A stretch of DNA of 64,000 nt, taken from NCBI RefSeq assembly GCF_021391535.1, contig NZ_CP090066.1, positions 1,067,501-1,131,500 of the forward strand, written 5' to 3'. Below are positions 7,920 to 16,112 of the stretch, one piece after another; positions within the stretch are counted from its first letter, which is position 1; each line of letters opens with the position of its first letter. The stretch is from Aurantimonas sp. HBX-1. Its GTDB lineage: Bacteria > Pseudomonadota > Alphaproteobacteria > Rhizobiales > Rhizobiaceae. The translations under genes and the position numbers were made by a program. The notes beneath the pieces were generated by a model. That model was not told the DNA's origin and did not search any database. It saw only the letters and a list, made by a program, of their open reading frames with translations.

Positions 7920-8402
7920 GTGAGAGATCAGGCGATGCGAAACGACAGCCGCCTTTCCCGGATGCTGCACGTGCTGCTGCACATGGCGCGGCACGACGGG
8001 CCGATGACCTCCGAGGCGATCGCCGCGATGCTCGGGACCAATGCGGTGGTCGTGCGCCGGACCATGGCCGGGCTGAGAGACGCCGGCTATGTCCGCTCGG
8101 GCAAGGGGCATGGCGGCGGCTGGGTCATCGCCTGCGACCTCGAGCGCGTGTCGCTGCTCGACATCCACCGCGCCGTCGGCGGCCCGCGGCTGTTCGCCAT
8201 CGGCAACGAGCATGCGCATCCGGACTGCGCCGTCGAGCAGCTGGTCAACGCGGCGCTGGAAACCGCGCTCGCCGAGGCCGAGGCGCTGCTGGTGGCGCGG
8301 CTGGCGGATGTCAGCCTCGCCGAGCTCGGCCGGCAGTTCGACGCCCGCTGCGCCGCGGCGCCGGGCGGGCATGGGCACGCGCCGGGGCGGCAGCACGGCT
8401 GA
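7920..8402 (+). CDS. Rrf2-family transcriptional regulator
   Basis: This 160-residue regulator has the Rrf2 winged helix: SRLSRMLHVLLHMARHDGPM, TSEAIAAMLGTN, VVVRRTMAGLRDAGYVRSGK and GHGGGW. The three-cysteine Fe-S cluster motif of IscR/NsrR is absent; only isolated Cys residues are seen, so it belongs with the YwnA-like cluster-free type. I favour GTG 7920 because GGGAGG lies 6 bases upstream; ATG 7935 is the alternative. It is divergent from the methyltransferase with a strong palindrome between them. Rrf2-methyltransferase pairs of this kind are common in proteobacteria. Confidence 0.85.
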   Translation: MRDQAMRNDSRLSRMLHVLLHMARHDGPMTSEAIAAMLGTNAVVVRRTMAGLRDAGYVRSGKGHGGGWVIACDLERVSLLDIHRAVGGPRLFAIGNEHAHPDCAVEQLVNAALETALAEAEALLVARLADVSLAELGRQFDARCAAAPGGHGHAPGRQHG

Positions 8403-8472
8403 GCCGCGATCGCGGGGAACGGCTGCGGCCCGTCGCCCGGGTGCGGTGCGGATCCTTGAGAGGCGCGGGGCC

Positions 8473-8907
8473 TCAGATACCGGCGAGGTGTGCCGCCCAG
8501 CGGGCGAGGCGCTTGCGGTTGGCGCCGAAGTCGCCCTTGCCGAGCTGCGAACGGGAGTAGAGGCGCAGCAGCGTCCCGCCGCCTTCGGCGGGGAGCGCCT
8601 CGGCGTCGACCGTGTCCGGAAAGCGCAGCAGCTTGGTGCGCACGACGTAGCGCCGGTAGAAGGGGCGGTCGTCGACGCGCTCGACACGGGGGTCGGCCGC
8701 GACGAACGTGTCGAGGCGGCGGATCAGCGCGTCGGGCGTCTCGGCATAGACCGGCAGCGCCAGATCCACCTTACCGGACACCGCGCCGGGCGAGGCGGCC
8801 ACCGCATCGTTGGGGACGGGTCGGCGCTGCAGATCGGCGAAATCGGCGGGACCCTGGTCGGCCGGGCCGGCGAGGCGGGTCCACAGGGATTCGAGCGGCG
8901 AGGCCAT
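8473..8907 (-). CDS. DUF1499 family protein
   Basis: This 144-residue protein reads MASPLESLWTRLAGPADQG, then DFADLQRRPVPNDAVAA, DDRPFYRRYVVRTKLLRFPD and a terminal RLYSRSQLGKGDFGANRKR. That is the pattern of DUF1499, in which a small domain with a conserved NDAL/NxA-type start and a final S(R)xGxxDxGxNRxR block is found across alphaproteobacteria. The function is unknown. It is divergent from the superoxide dismutase gene, with about 150 bp between. Confidence 0.8.
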   Translation of the reverse strand: MASPLESLWTRLAGPADQGPADFADLQRRPVPNDAVAASPGAVSGKVDLALPVYAETPDALIRRLDTFVAADPRVERVDDRPFYRRYVVRTKLLRFPDTVDAEALPAEGGGTLLRLYSRSQLGKGDFGANRKRLARWAAHLAGI

Positions 8908-9055
8908 GGCGATTTTCTCCAGGATGGCGCGACGCGGTGCGGCCGACGCCGGGCGGGCTGCGACGCCCTGCCACGGAACGATCGAGTCCGCCTCCCGTTG
9001 CCAATGCAGCAACCGGGCCGCATCGCCTGCGCCCGCAGCCAATTGGGAGACGACC

Positions 9056-9646
9056 ATGAAACTCTTCGCCACCACAAGCCTCGCCACCGCCCTGCTGTTC
9101 GCCGCGCCGGCCTTCGCGCAGGACAAGGCGCCGGCCGACACGCCGACCCCGACGGCCGCCCCGACCGAAGGCGCGGCCGCCCAGACGGCGGACGGGATGG
9201 AGCCGGTGACGGTCGAGATGAAGACCGCCGATGGCGGCTCCGCCGGCACGGTCACGGTGACCCCGACGCCGCACGGCCTGCTGCTGGCCGCCGACCTTTC
9301 CGGCCTCGGCGACGGCGAGCGCAGCTTCCACCTGCACGAGACCGGCATGTGCGAAGGCGACTTCACCTCCGCGGGCGGGCACTACAACCCGACCGACAAG
9401 GAGCATGGCTACATGGCCGAGAACGGCCCGCATGCCGGCGACATGCCGAACTTCACCGCGACCGGCGGCGAGGCGGCGTTCCAGACCTTCAACCCGATGG
9501 TGACGATCTCCGGCGGCCACGCGCCGCTGAACGACGCCGACGGCACGGCGATCGTCATCCATGGCGGCGCGGACGACTACACGTCGCAGCCCTCGGGCGA
9601 CGCCGGCGACCGCATCGCCTGCGGCGTGGTGTTTGCGGCGCAGTAA
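9056..9646 (+). CDS. sodC: periplasmic Cu/Zn superoxide dismutase
   Basis: This 196-residue protein converts superoxide to oxygen and peroxide in the periplasm. A signal peptide (MKLFATTSLATALLFAAPAFA) is followed by a Pro/Thr/Ala-rich linker and then the SOD fold. The metal ligands are visible in FHLHETGMCEGDFTSAGGHY (copper and bridging His), NGPHAGDMPN, and VIHGGADDYTSQPSGDAGDR (His, then zinc-ligand Asp region), with the second disulfide cysteine in RIACGVV. HLHETG replaces the usual HxHE(K/N)G wording but keeps both His. The start follows GGGAGACGACC. Confidence 0.92.
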   Translation: MKLFATTSLATALLFAAPAFAQDKAPADTPTPTAAPTEGAAAQTADGMEPVTVEMKTADGGSAGTVTVTPTPHGLLLAADLSGLGDGERSFHLHETGMCEGDFTSAGGHYNPTDKEHGYMAENGPHAGDMPNFTATGGEAAFQTFNPMVTISGGHAPLNDADGTAIVIHGGADDYTSQPSGDAGDRIACGVVFAAQ

Positions 9647-9709
9647 GCGGCCAAGCAGCGATAGGGGCGGCGCGCCGGCTTCGCGCCGGGCGTCGTGCCT
9701 GCCGAACGC

Positions 9710-10327
9710 TCAGGCGTCTGGCAGCCAGTCGCGCGGGCGGTAGTTATCCAGACCGGCGACCCGCGCCAGCCACGCCTGGATGCCGGGATAGGCGGCAAGG
9801 TCGAAGCCGCCTTCGCCGGCGACATGCGTATAGGCATAGAGCGCGATGTCGGCGAGGCTCGGGCTGCCGCCGACCAGCCATTCGTGGCCTGCCAGCCGCT
9901 CCTCCATCACGGCGAGCGCCTTGTGGCCGCCGGCGAGCGTCGCGGCGAGCCGTTCCGGCGTCGCGACATCGGCCATCTCCGGATAGACGAGCAGCGAGCG
10001 GCGGACGGCGACGCTTGGTTCGTGGCTGTACTGCTCGAAGAACATCCACGCCAGCATCCGAGCCCGCTCGAACGCGTCGTCCGGCACGAAGCGTGTTCCC
10101 TCGCCGAGATGGAAGAGGATGGCGTTGGATTCCGGCAGGAAGCTGCCGTCCTCGGTCTCGAGCAGCGGCACCTTGCCGATCGGGGTCTTGCGCCGGAACG
10201 CCTCCGACGACGTCTCGCCGTCCAGCCAGCTGACCTCGCTGTGCCGGAACGGGCGGCCGAGCAGCGCCATCAGCAGCCGCGGCTTGTAGCAATTGCCGGA
10301 ATCGGCCATGCCGTGAATGGTGATCAT
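9710..10327 (-). CDS. glutathione S-transferase family protein
   Basis: This 205-residue protein has a thioredoxin-like N-terminal domain (MITIHGMADSGNCYKPRLLM; then TPIGKVPLLETEDGSFLPES, the cis-Pro and glutathione gamma-glutamyl-binding ES motif). A helical C-terminal domain follows (EWLVGGSPSLADIALYAYTH). The SGNCYK start carries Ser/Cys candidates for the thiolate-stabilising residue. The substrate is unknown. It appears monocistronic, opposite in direction to sodC and the aminotransferase. Confidence 0.88.
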   Translation of the reverse strand: MITIHGMADSGNCYKPRLLMALLGRPFRHSEVSWLDGETSSEAFRRKTPIGKVPLLETEDGSFLPESNAILFHLGEGTRFVPDDAFERARMLAWMFFEQYSHEPSVAVRRSLLVYPEMADVATPERLAATLAGGHKALAVMEERLAGHEWLVGGSPSLADIALYAYTHVAGEGGFDLAAYPGIQAWLARVAGLDNYRPRDWLPDA

Positions 10328-10610
10328 GAGCCCTCCGGGCGTTGCAGCGCGCCAGATTCCGCAAGGACCGGCACCACGACCAATTCATTCTGCTGACGGC
10401 TGCCATCGGCGGCGGTGATCGGCGCGAACGGGCCGCGAACGCGGCGCCTGTCATGCAAGGCGTCGCGGTCCCTAACGGCCCGCCGGAGTGCCGCAGGACC
10501 AGTCGCGTCGGCTGCCCGCCCGCCTTGCACCAAAAACGGTCTGCGCATAGGGTCCGCGCGCCTTTTCGGCTCCCCTGGGCACCCCAAAGCAGAACCGGAG
10601 TTTCAGACCC

Positions 10611-11813
10611 ATGGCATTTCTTGCCGCCGCCCTCGACCGCGTCAAGCCGTCCGCGACCATCGCCGTCACCCAGAAGGCGCGCGAGCTGAAAGCGTCCGGC
10701 CGCGACGTCATCGGCCTCGGCGCCGGCGAGCCGGATTTCGACACGCCCGACAACATCAAGGAAGCCGCGATCGACGCGATCCGGCGCGGCGAGACCAAGT
10801 ACACGCCGGTCTCGGGCATTCCGGAACTGCGCCAGGCGATCGCCGCGAAGTTCAAGCGCGAGAACAATCTCGACTACAAGCCGGAGCAGACGATCGTCGG
10901 CACCGGCGGCAAGCAGATCCTGTTCAACGCCTTCATGGCGACGCTGAACCCCGGCGACGAGGTGGTCATCCCGGCGCCCTACTGGGTGAGCTATCCGGAG
11001 ATGGTGGCGATCTGCGGCGGCACGCCGGTGTTCGTCGACACGACGATCGAGACCGGCTTCAAGCTGACGCCGGAAGCGCTGGACGCGGCGATCACGCCGC
11101 AGACCAAGTGGTTCCTGTTCAACTCGCCGTCGAACCCGTCGGGCGCCGCCTATTCGCGCGCCGAACTGAAGGCGCTGACCGACGTGCTGATGCGTCATCC
11201 GCATGTCTGGGTGCTCACCGACGACATGTACGAGCACCTCGTCTACGGCGACTTCACCTTCACCACGCCCGCCGAGGTCGAGCCGGCGCTCTACGACCGG
11301 ACGCTGACGATGAACGGCGTCTCCAAGGCCTATGCGATGACCGGCTGGCGGATCGGCTATGCCGCCGGGCCGGTGGCGCTGATCAAGGCGATGGACATGA
11401 TCCAGGGCCAGCAGACCTCGGGCGCCTGCTCGATCGCGCAGTGGGCGGCGGTGGAAGCGCTGAACGGGCCGCAGGACTTCATCGCCACCAACCGCTCGAT
11501 CTTCGAGGGACGCCGCGACCTGGTCGTGTCGATGCTCAACCAGGCACGCGGCATCGAGTGCCCGTCGCCGGAGGGGGCATTCTACGTCTATCCGTCCTGC
11601 CGCGGGCTGATCGGCAAGACGACCAAGGCCGGCAAGGTCATCGAGACCGACGAGGACTTCGTCGGCGCGCTGCTGGAAGCCGAGGGCGTCGCGGTGGTGC
11701 ACGGCTCGGCCTTCGGCCTCGGCCCGAACTTCCGGATCTCCTACGCGACGTCGGAGGCGCTGCTGGAGGAAGCCTGCTCGCGCATCCAGCGCTTCTGCGC
11801 CAGCCTCGACTGA
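10611..11813 (+). CDS. aatA: aspartate aminotransferase (class I, subgroup Ib)
   Basis: This 400-residue PLP enzyme interconverts aspartate and 2-oxoglutarate with oxaloacetate and glutamate, and in this family may also act on prephenate. It has IGLGAGEPDFDTPDNIKEAA near the N-terminus, FNSPSNPSGAAYS, and the Schiff-base lysine in NGVSKAYAMTGWRIGYAAGP. The C-terminus has NFRISYATSEALLEEACSRI with the carboxylate-binding Arg. The length matches rhizobial AatA/AspC. It stands alone with a strong terminator immediately after. Confidence 0.92.
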   Translation: MAFLAAALDRVKPSATIAVTQKARELKASGRDVIGLGAGEPDFDTPDNIKEAAIDAIRRGETKYTPVSGIPELRQAIAAKFKRENNLDYKPEQTIVGTGGKQILFNAFMATLNPGDEVVIPAPYWVSYPEMVAICGGTPVFVDTTIETGFKLTPEALDAAITPQTKWFLFNSPSNPSGAAYSRAELKALTDVLMRHPHVWVLTDDMYEHLVYGDFTFTTPAEVEPALYDRTLTMNGVSKAYAMTGWRIGYAAGPVALIKAMDMIQGQQTSGACSIAQWAAVEALNGPQDFIATNRSIFEGRRDLVVSMLNQARGIECPSPEGAFYVYPSCRGLIGKTTKAGKVIETDEDFVGALLEAEGVAVVHGSAFGLGPNFRISYATSEALLEEACSRIQRFCASLD

Positions 11814-11823
11814 CCGACGAACC

Positions 11824-11850
11824 GGCGGGCGCCTGGCGCCCGCCGTTTCT
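11824..11850 (+). terminator. intrinsic terminator of the aspartate aminotransferase gene
   Basis: The stem GGCGGGCG (11824-11831), loop CCTGG and stem CGCCCGCC (11837-11844) are followed by GTTTCT, 10 bases after the stop codon. Confidence 0.85.
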
Positions 11851-11872
11851 CGCTGCCCAGCGGGACGCGGGC

Positions 11873-11997
11873 AAAAAAAAGCCGGACCCTTGCGAGCCCG
11901 GCTTGAATTAGAAAGGGGGTTTCCGGGAGGAAAACAAACCCCTTGGGAGGAAACAGTCGGGCGAAACAGCGGGAGGAGGTGCTGCTCGCGGTCGACT
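11873..11997 (-). ncRNA. alpha-r14/NfeR-type trans-acting small RNA
   Basis: On the minus strand this region ends in a Rho-independent terminator: AAGCCGG and CCGGCTT arms (11879-11904) followed by eight U, complementary to the A run at 11873-11880. Upstream are three separate anti-Shine-Dalgarno motifs: CCTCCTCCC (complement of 11971-11979), CCTCCC (11945-11950) and CCTCCC (11925-11930). Three such loops plus a terminator in about 125 nt is the hallmark of the rhizobial alpha-r14 (NfeR) sRNAs, which block translation by pairing with ribosome-binding sites. The 5' end near 11997 is inferred from a TATGTT -10-like box (complement of 12005-12010). No protein-coding frame explains the conservation. 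Confidence 0.75.
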
Positions 11998-12232
11998 GCT
12001 GATGAACATAGGCGTTCGCAGTTGCGAAGCCAGCCGGCTTTCGACATGCCAGCCATGCATTCAGTGCATCGCTCAGCGCCAGGTGCTTGATGTTGCTGCA
12101 TTTGTAGCCATCCTGCCCGCTGGAAAGGCAGGCCGGCGCCGACGGGGCGCCCGCCGTTAACCGTTTCCTGCCAAAGCCGCAGAACCCCGCGTTTTCCTGC
12201 GTTCCCCGCCTTACCCCAGCCGCCCGGCCGCC

Positions 12233-12248
12233 TTAATCTCCGATTAAC
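12233..12248 (+). promoter_or_regulatory. full CtrA-binding site upstream of the coiled-coil membrane protein
   Basis: The sequence TTAATCTCCGATTAAC is an exact TTAA-N7-TTAAC CtrA box, 58 bp before the GTG start at 12306. Otherwise 11998-12305 contains only the sRNA promoter and GC-rich sequence with no coding signal. Confidence 0.75.
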
Positions 12249-12305
12249 GATGAGTTCGGATCGGAGCCGGTCCCGGCAACCGTCGAGGCAGAAAGGACCA
12301 GGCCC

Positions 12306-13610
12306 GTGGGCGCATCCCATTCCTACACGCTGCGCGGACAGCAGACCCGGCTGGACCTCACCACCAAGGTGACGCTGGCGGTGCTGGCGCTGGCGAGCGG
12401 CGTCTACACCTATCTCGGCGTCCGCGAGCTGCTGAACGGCACGGCGACGACGGTCTTCCTCGGCGCGGTGATCTACGCCTCCGCCGTCTCGGTCGCGATC
12501 TACGCCTTCTGGTCGTTCCTGCTGCGCTTCATGCCGCATGTCCGCCAGCCGCGCAGCCGGGCGATGCTCTATCTCGCCATGGCGATCGGCTCGGCGATGA
12601 TCATCGCCATGTCGTCCTGGCTGAACGCCGCGGCGCTGGCCGGCTCGGCGGCGATCGAGCAGCATCTGGCGGTGACCACCGAGGAGTACCAGCAGAAGCT
12701 CAACGAGGCGCACGAGAACGCGCTAGCGGCGCAGAGCCTGCTGCCGGACATCCAGCTCGCCTCGCAGCGCTTCGCCCGGCTCTCCGACCAGGAGGCCCAA
12801 TCCGGCGCCCTGACCGGCACGTCGGGCTCCGGCACGGTGGTGCAATATCTGCGACAGATGTCGAACCAGCTCGCCGGCCTGCAGGGCGAGCTCGAGACCT
12901 CGCGCACCGAGGTGTCGGCGCTGTTCGACGAGGGCGGCGTGCGGCTCGGCGCGATGCGTCAGCTGGTGTCCTCGCAGGGGCCGATCGCCGAGCGCTCCAA
13001 CGACTATGCCGAGCAGGCGGTGGCGCTCTCCGGCCTGATCACCGCGCTGCAGCAGACCTCGGTGGCGCCGGCCGTGCGCCGCGCCGCGGAAGATCTCGGC
13101 CGGACCTTCATCGCCCCGATCGCCGACGGCGCCGACGCCGAGCTGCGGACCCGGCAGAGCGAGGTCGTCGGCCGCGTCGAGGCGGCGGTGCAGGCGCAGA
13201 GCGCGGCGCTCGCCGGCGCGGCGGACGAGATTCTGGCGCGGCCGGTGGTCGAGGCGCTGCGCTTCACCCCGCTCTCGGCGCCGGAGGCGGTGATCCGCTA
13301 TGCCCGCGACTTCCTGCCGTCCTGGGCCGGGGCGATCTCCATCGACCTGTTGCCGGCGGTGCTGATCTTCATCCTGTGCATCGTCCAGGACGCGATCCGG
13401 CGCGAGGACGGGGAGGACACCGGCGAATTCGAGACCGAGGACATGAGCGCGGCGGAGCTGCTGCGGGCGATGCGCATCCAGAAGCGCCTGCGCGCGATGG
13501 ACCTTGACGCGGAGCCAGACCTCGTCCCGGCGGTCGCCGCCGACGACGGCATGGTCCAGCGCAACGACCCGGCCGGGCCGACGCCGTTCCCGAAGACGGT
13601 GGTCCGGTAG
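12306..13610 (+). CDS. inner-membrane protein with periplasmic or cytoplasmic coiled-coil, unknown function
   Basis: This 434-residue protein starts at GTG 12306 (AAAGGA lies upstream). It has three closely spaced N-terminal hydrophobic segments (about residues 22-40, 50-72 and 80-100) and then about 230 residues rich in Ala, Gln and Glu that look like coiled coil (EEYQQKLNEAHENALAAQSL; QLAGLQGELETSRTEVSALF). One more transmembrane segment follows (SIDLLPAVLIFILCIVQDAI, about 343-362), and then a charged cytoplasmic tail. I do not recognise the family. The following gene, 9 bp away, encodes a membrane-anchored ClpP-like protease, and a CtrA box stands upstream. A role in envelope or cell-cycle proteolysis is inference. 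Confidence 0.7.
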   Translation: MGASHSYTLRGQQTRLDLTTKVTLAVLALASGVYTYLGVRELLNGTATTVFLGAVIYASAVSVAIYAFWSFLLRFMPHVRQPRSRAMLYLAMAIGSAMIIAMSSWLNAAALAGSAAIEQHLAVTTEEYQQKLNEAHENALAAQSLLPDIQLASQRFARLSDQEAQSGALTGTSGSGTVVQYLRQMSNQLAGLQGELETSRTEVSALFDEGGVRLGAMRQLVSSQGPIAERSNDYAEQAVALSGLITALQQTSVAPAVRRAAEDLGRTFIAPIADGADAELRTRQSEVVGRVEAAVQAQSAALAGAADEILARPVVEALRFTPLSAPEAVIRYARDFLPSWAGAISIDLLPAVLIFILCIVQDAIRREDGEDTGEFETEDMSAAELLRAMRIQKRLRAMDLDAEPDLVPAVAADDGMVQRNDPAGPTPFPKTVVR

Positions 13611-13619
13611 CACGGCCCG

Positions 13620-14552
13620 ATGATCGGCTGGGAAACACCGCCCGGACGCTTCGAGCGCCTCGTCAACAAGCTTCCCGAGGGGGCGGTGCTGCGCGGCGTG
13701 TTCGTGTCGCTGCTCGCCGTCTCGGCGTCGATCGTCTATCTCGACTACCGCGACCTTGCGGCCGCGTCCGAGGACGTCGAGCGGACGATGCGCACCGAGC
13801 CGCTGCCGCTTGAGCGGCCGGAACCGGGAGACCAGGTCCGCCCCTATCTGCCGCGCACCATCCCGGTCGGCCCGGATCGCGGCGAGCCGACGCTGCCCGG
13901 CTATGACGGGCCGGTCGGCGGCGAGGCGATGGCCGAGCCGATGCGCTTCGTGGCGGCGCCGGGCGGCGCGGTGTCGGCGATCGGCCGGATCGAGATCGGC
14001 ACCGGCGCGCAGCTGACGGCATTCCTCGCCGAAGAGGGCATTCGCGCCGGTTCGACGGTGCACCTGCATTCGCCGGGCGGCTCGGTGGACGATGCGATCG
14101 AGATGGCGCGGGAGATCAGGCGGCTGCGGCTTTCCACCGCGGTGCCGGACGACGGCTACTGTGCCTCGGCCTGTCCGCTGGTGCTCGCCGGTGGGGTCAC
14201 GCGGGCCGCCGGTGCGGGCGCCTGGGTCGGCGTCCACCAGGTCTATGCCGTCGACATTCCCGGCATGCCAGAACTGCGCGACGTGGGCGCCTCGATCTCC
14301 CAGATCCAGGCCACCATCGCCCGCTGCCAGGAACTGCTGGTCAAGATGGGGGTTGATCCGGCGGTGTGGATCAAGGCGATGCAGACCCCGCCGGAGGAGC
14401 TCTACGTGCTGACGGAGGAGGACCTTTCAAGCTACCGGATGGTGCAGGCCGAGCCGGACCCGGCGCTGTTCATCGGCCCGCCGGCTCCGGAGGCGCTGCT
14501 CGACGAGGGTAATGTAGCCGTCACTCCAGCCACTTCACCAGACGCAGGATGA
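13620..14552 (+). CDS. membrane-anchored ClpP/SppA-like serine protease homologue
   Basis: This 310-residue protein has an N-terminal anchor (LRGVFVSLLAVSASIVYLDY), a Pro/Glu-rich linker to about residue 110, then a ClpP-crotonase fold. Visible motifs are HLHSPGGSVDDAIEMAREIR (oxyanion glycines), then DDGYCASACPLVLAGG with the candidate nucleophile Ser183, and WVGVHQVYAV with candidate His206. This matches the uncharacterised ClpP-like periplasmic proteins of alphaproteobacteria. It is 9 bp after the coiled-coil membrane protein, and the two probably form one unit. Its last 32 bases overlap the convergent mgtC-like gene. Confidence 0.78.
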   Translation: MIGWETPPGRFERLVNKLPEGAVLRGVFVSLLAVSASIVYLDYRDLAAASEDVERTMRTEPLPLERPEPGDQVRPYLPRTIPVGPDRGEPTLPGYDGPVGGEAMAEPMRFVAAPGGAVSAIGRIEIGTGAQLTAFLAEEGIRAGSTVHLHSPGGSVDDAIEMAREIRRLRLSTAVPDDGYCASACPLVLAGGVTRAAGAGAWVGVHQVYAVDIPGMPELRDVGASISQIQATIARCQELLVKMGVDPAVWIKAMQTPPEELYVLTEEDLSSYRMVQAEPDPALFIGPPAPEALLDEGNVAVTPATSPDAG

Positions 14553-14964
14553 TAAGGGTCATCACGACGGCGATGATGGCCAGGACGTACTCGCCGAGGC
14601 CGCAGGCAAGCCCGACCGCGCCCGCCAGCCAGAGCGACGCGCCGGTGGTCAGCCCCCTGACCTGACCGCGCGCCTGGATGATCGCGCCGGCGGCAAGGAA
14701 GGCGACGCCGGCGGTGATCGCCTCGACGATGCGGACGGGGTCGGAGCGGATGTCGTCACCCTCGAAGCGGTGGATCAGCTGCACCATCAGCAGCGTGAAG
14801 ACGCAGGCGCCGATGCCGACCAGCATGTGCGTGCGCAGTCCGGCGTCATGCTCGTTGCGTTCGCGCTCGAAGCCGATGGCGGCCGTCATTGCGGCGGCCG
14901 CCGCGAGCCGTGCAGCCTGGGTCAGCGCGGCCGACCACATGCCTGGTTCGATCACTTCGTTCAT
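14521..14964 (-). CDS. MgtC/SapB family membrane protein
   Basis: This 147-residue protein has the MgtC N-terminal membrane domain: AAAMTAAIGFERERNEHDAG with the conserved GxERE and LRTHMLVGIGACVFTLLMVQ. RSDPVRIVEAITAGVAFLAA then GAIIQARGQVRGLTTGASLW follow, and the end is hydrophobic. The long C-terminal ACT-like domain of virulence MgtC is absent, as in the short SapB-type members. The family is linked to Mg2+ limitation and F1Fo ATPase control, but this member's role is unproven. Its 3' end overlaps the convergent ClpP-like gene. Confidence 0.88.
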   Translation of the reverse strand: MNEVIEPGMWSAALTQAARLAAAAAMTAAIGFERERNEHDAGLRTHMLVGIGACVFTLLMVQLIHRFEGDDIRSDPVRIVEAITAGVAFLAAGAIIQARGQVRGLTTGASLWLAGAVGLACGLGEYVLAIIAVVMTLIILRLVKWLE

Positions 14965-15006
14965 CGTCCCCTCCCGAGACTGCCGATAGCCAGAAGAAAC
15001 GCCGTT

Positions 15007-15942
15007 TCAGCCCGGCAGTTTCGCGCCGAGCCAGCCGATCAGGCTGGCGACCGCGGCGGCGCGGAAGGGCTCGACCTCGTGCAGCGTCTCGTGGCGCGCC
15101 GCTTCGACGATTTCCACCGTGACGTCGCTGCTGCCGGCAAGGCGCAGCCGGCCGGCGAGCTGGCGCACCGCCTCGCCGTAGCCGGTCGCCGGGTCGCCGG
15201 TGCCGGCGAGGAGGTGGACCGGCAGCGCCGCGGGCAGCATCGACAGGCCGGCCTCCGAGCCGCCCTGGAACATCAGCGACAGCACGTCCTCCATCATCGA
15301 GATGCTGGGGGAGAAGCCGCAGAGCGGGTCGGCGATGTAGGCGTCGACCGCCGCGGGGTCGTGCGACAGCCAGTCGAACATGGTGCGGCGCGGCTCGATC
15401 GCCTTGCCCCAGGCCTCGAAGGTGGCGCGCTGAAGGAGGCGGCTCGGCACGTCGGAACCCTTCAGGGCCTTCTCGACCTTCAGGGCGGCGCGGCCGACGC
15501 GCTCCTCGAGACCGGTCGAGAGATCGGCGTTCCAGACCGCGAGCGCCGCCAGGTCGCCGCCGTGCCGCTCGGCGTAGTTGAGGGCGATGATGCCGCCCAT
15601 GGAATGGCCGAAGACGGCGACGGGCAGGCCGGGATGGCGGGCGATGGCGTCGGCATGCACCGACCGGCAGTCCAGCATCACCTTCTCGGCGCCGCCCTTG
15701 CGGGCGAAGCGGCGGAGCACGGCGTCGGCCGCCACGGTGGAGCCATGGCCGCGATGGTCGTGGGCGAAGACGTGGTAGCCGGCATCGGCGAGCTCGCCGG
15801 CGAGCCGGCCATAGCGGCCGGCATGTTCGGCAAGGCCGTGGAAGACCAGCACGATGCCGCGCGGGGCGCCGACCGCCTTGCGGCTGTAGACGTGCACCGC
15901 CGCACCGGAGCGGCTGTCGAGGGTGAACTGGTCGTCGAACAT
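15007..15942 (-). CDS. alpha/beta-hydrolase, lysophospholipase/monoacylglycerol lipase type
   Basis: This 311-residue hydrolase shows the oxyanion block VLVFHGLAEHAGRYGRLAGE and HDHRGHG. The nucleophile elbow is VFGHSMGG (Ser in GHSMG), and an acid lies in HLLAGTGDPATGYG. The catalytic His is in EAARHETLHEVEP. This is the PldB/hydrolase_4 pattern, with a lid between the elbow and the acid. The start at 15942 (MFDDQFTLDSRSG) is the last plausible ATG before the conserved core. It is monocistronic and opposite to the gene at 16113. Confidence 0.86.
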   Translation of the reverse strand: MFDDQFTLDSRSGAAVHVYSRKAVGAPRGIVLVFHGLAEHAGRYGRLAGELADAGYHVFAHDHRGHGSTVAADAVLRRFARKGGAEKVMLDCRSVHADAIARHPGLPVAVFGHSMGGIIALNYAERHGGDLAALAVWNADLSTGLEERVGRAALKVEKALKGSDVPSRLLQRATFEAWGKAIEPRRTMFDWLSHDPAAVDAYIADPLCGFSPSISMMEDVLSLMFQGGSEAGLSMLPAALPVHLLAGTGDPATGYGEAVRQLAGRLRLAGSSDVTVEIVEAARHETLHEVEPFRAAAVASLIGWLGAKLPG

Positions 15943-16112
15943 CAGCCTCGCCGATACCGCATTGATGGCGCCTGAGATAGGGCCGGCCGGCCGGCGAGAC
16001 TGGTGGACGCGGCGGCGCCGCGTCGTCCGGCGCGCCACGGGGCGGGGATCCGGAAGTGGGCGGACCACGGGGCCGTCCTTGCTCCCGCCCCATCGCCTTG
16101 CTAGCGCAGGGC

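Noticed and set aside
9744..12713. 989-residue minus-strand ORF and similar long antisense frames (for example 19003-21138, 41851-43734, 57739-59655)
   Set aside because: They lie opposite clear genes, are rich in Arg, Gly, Asp and His in the way of high-GC shadow frames, and carry no recognisable domain.
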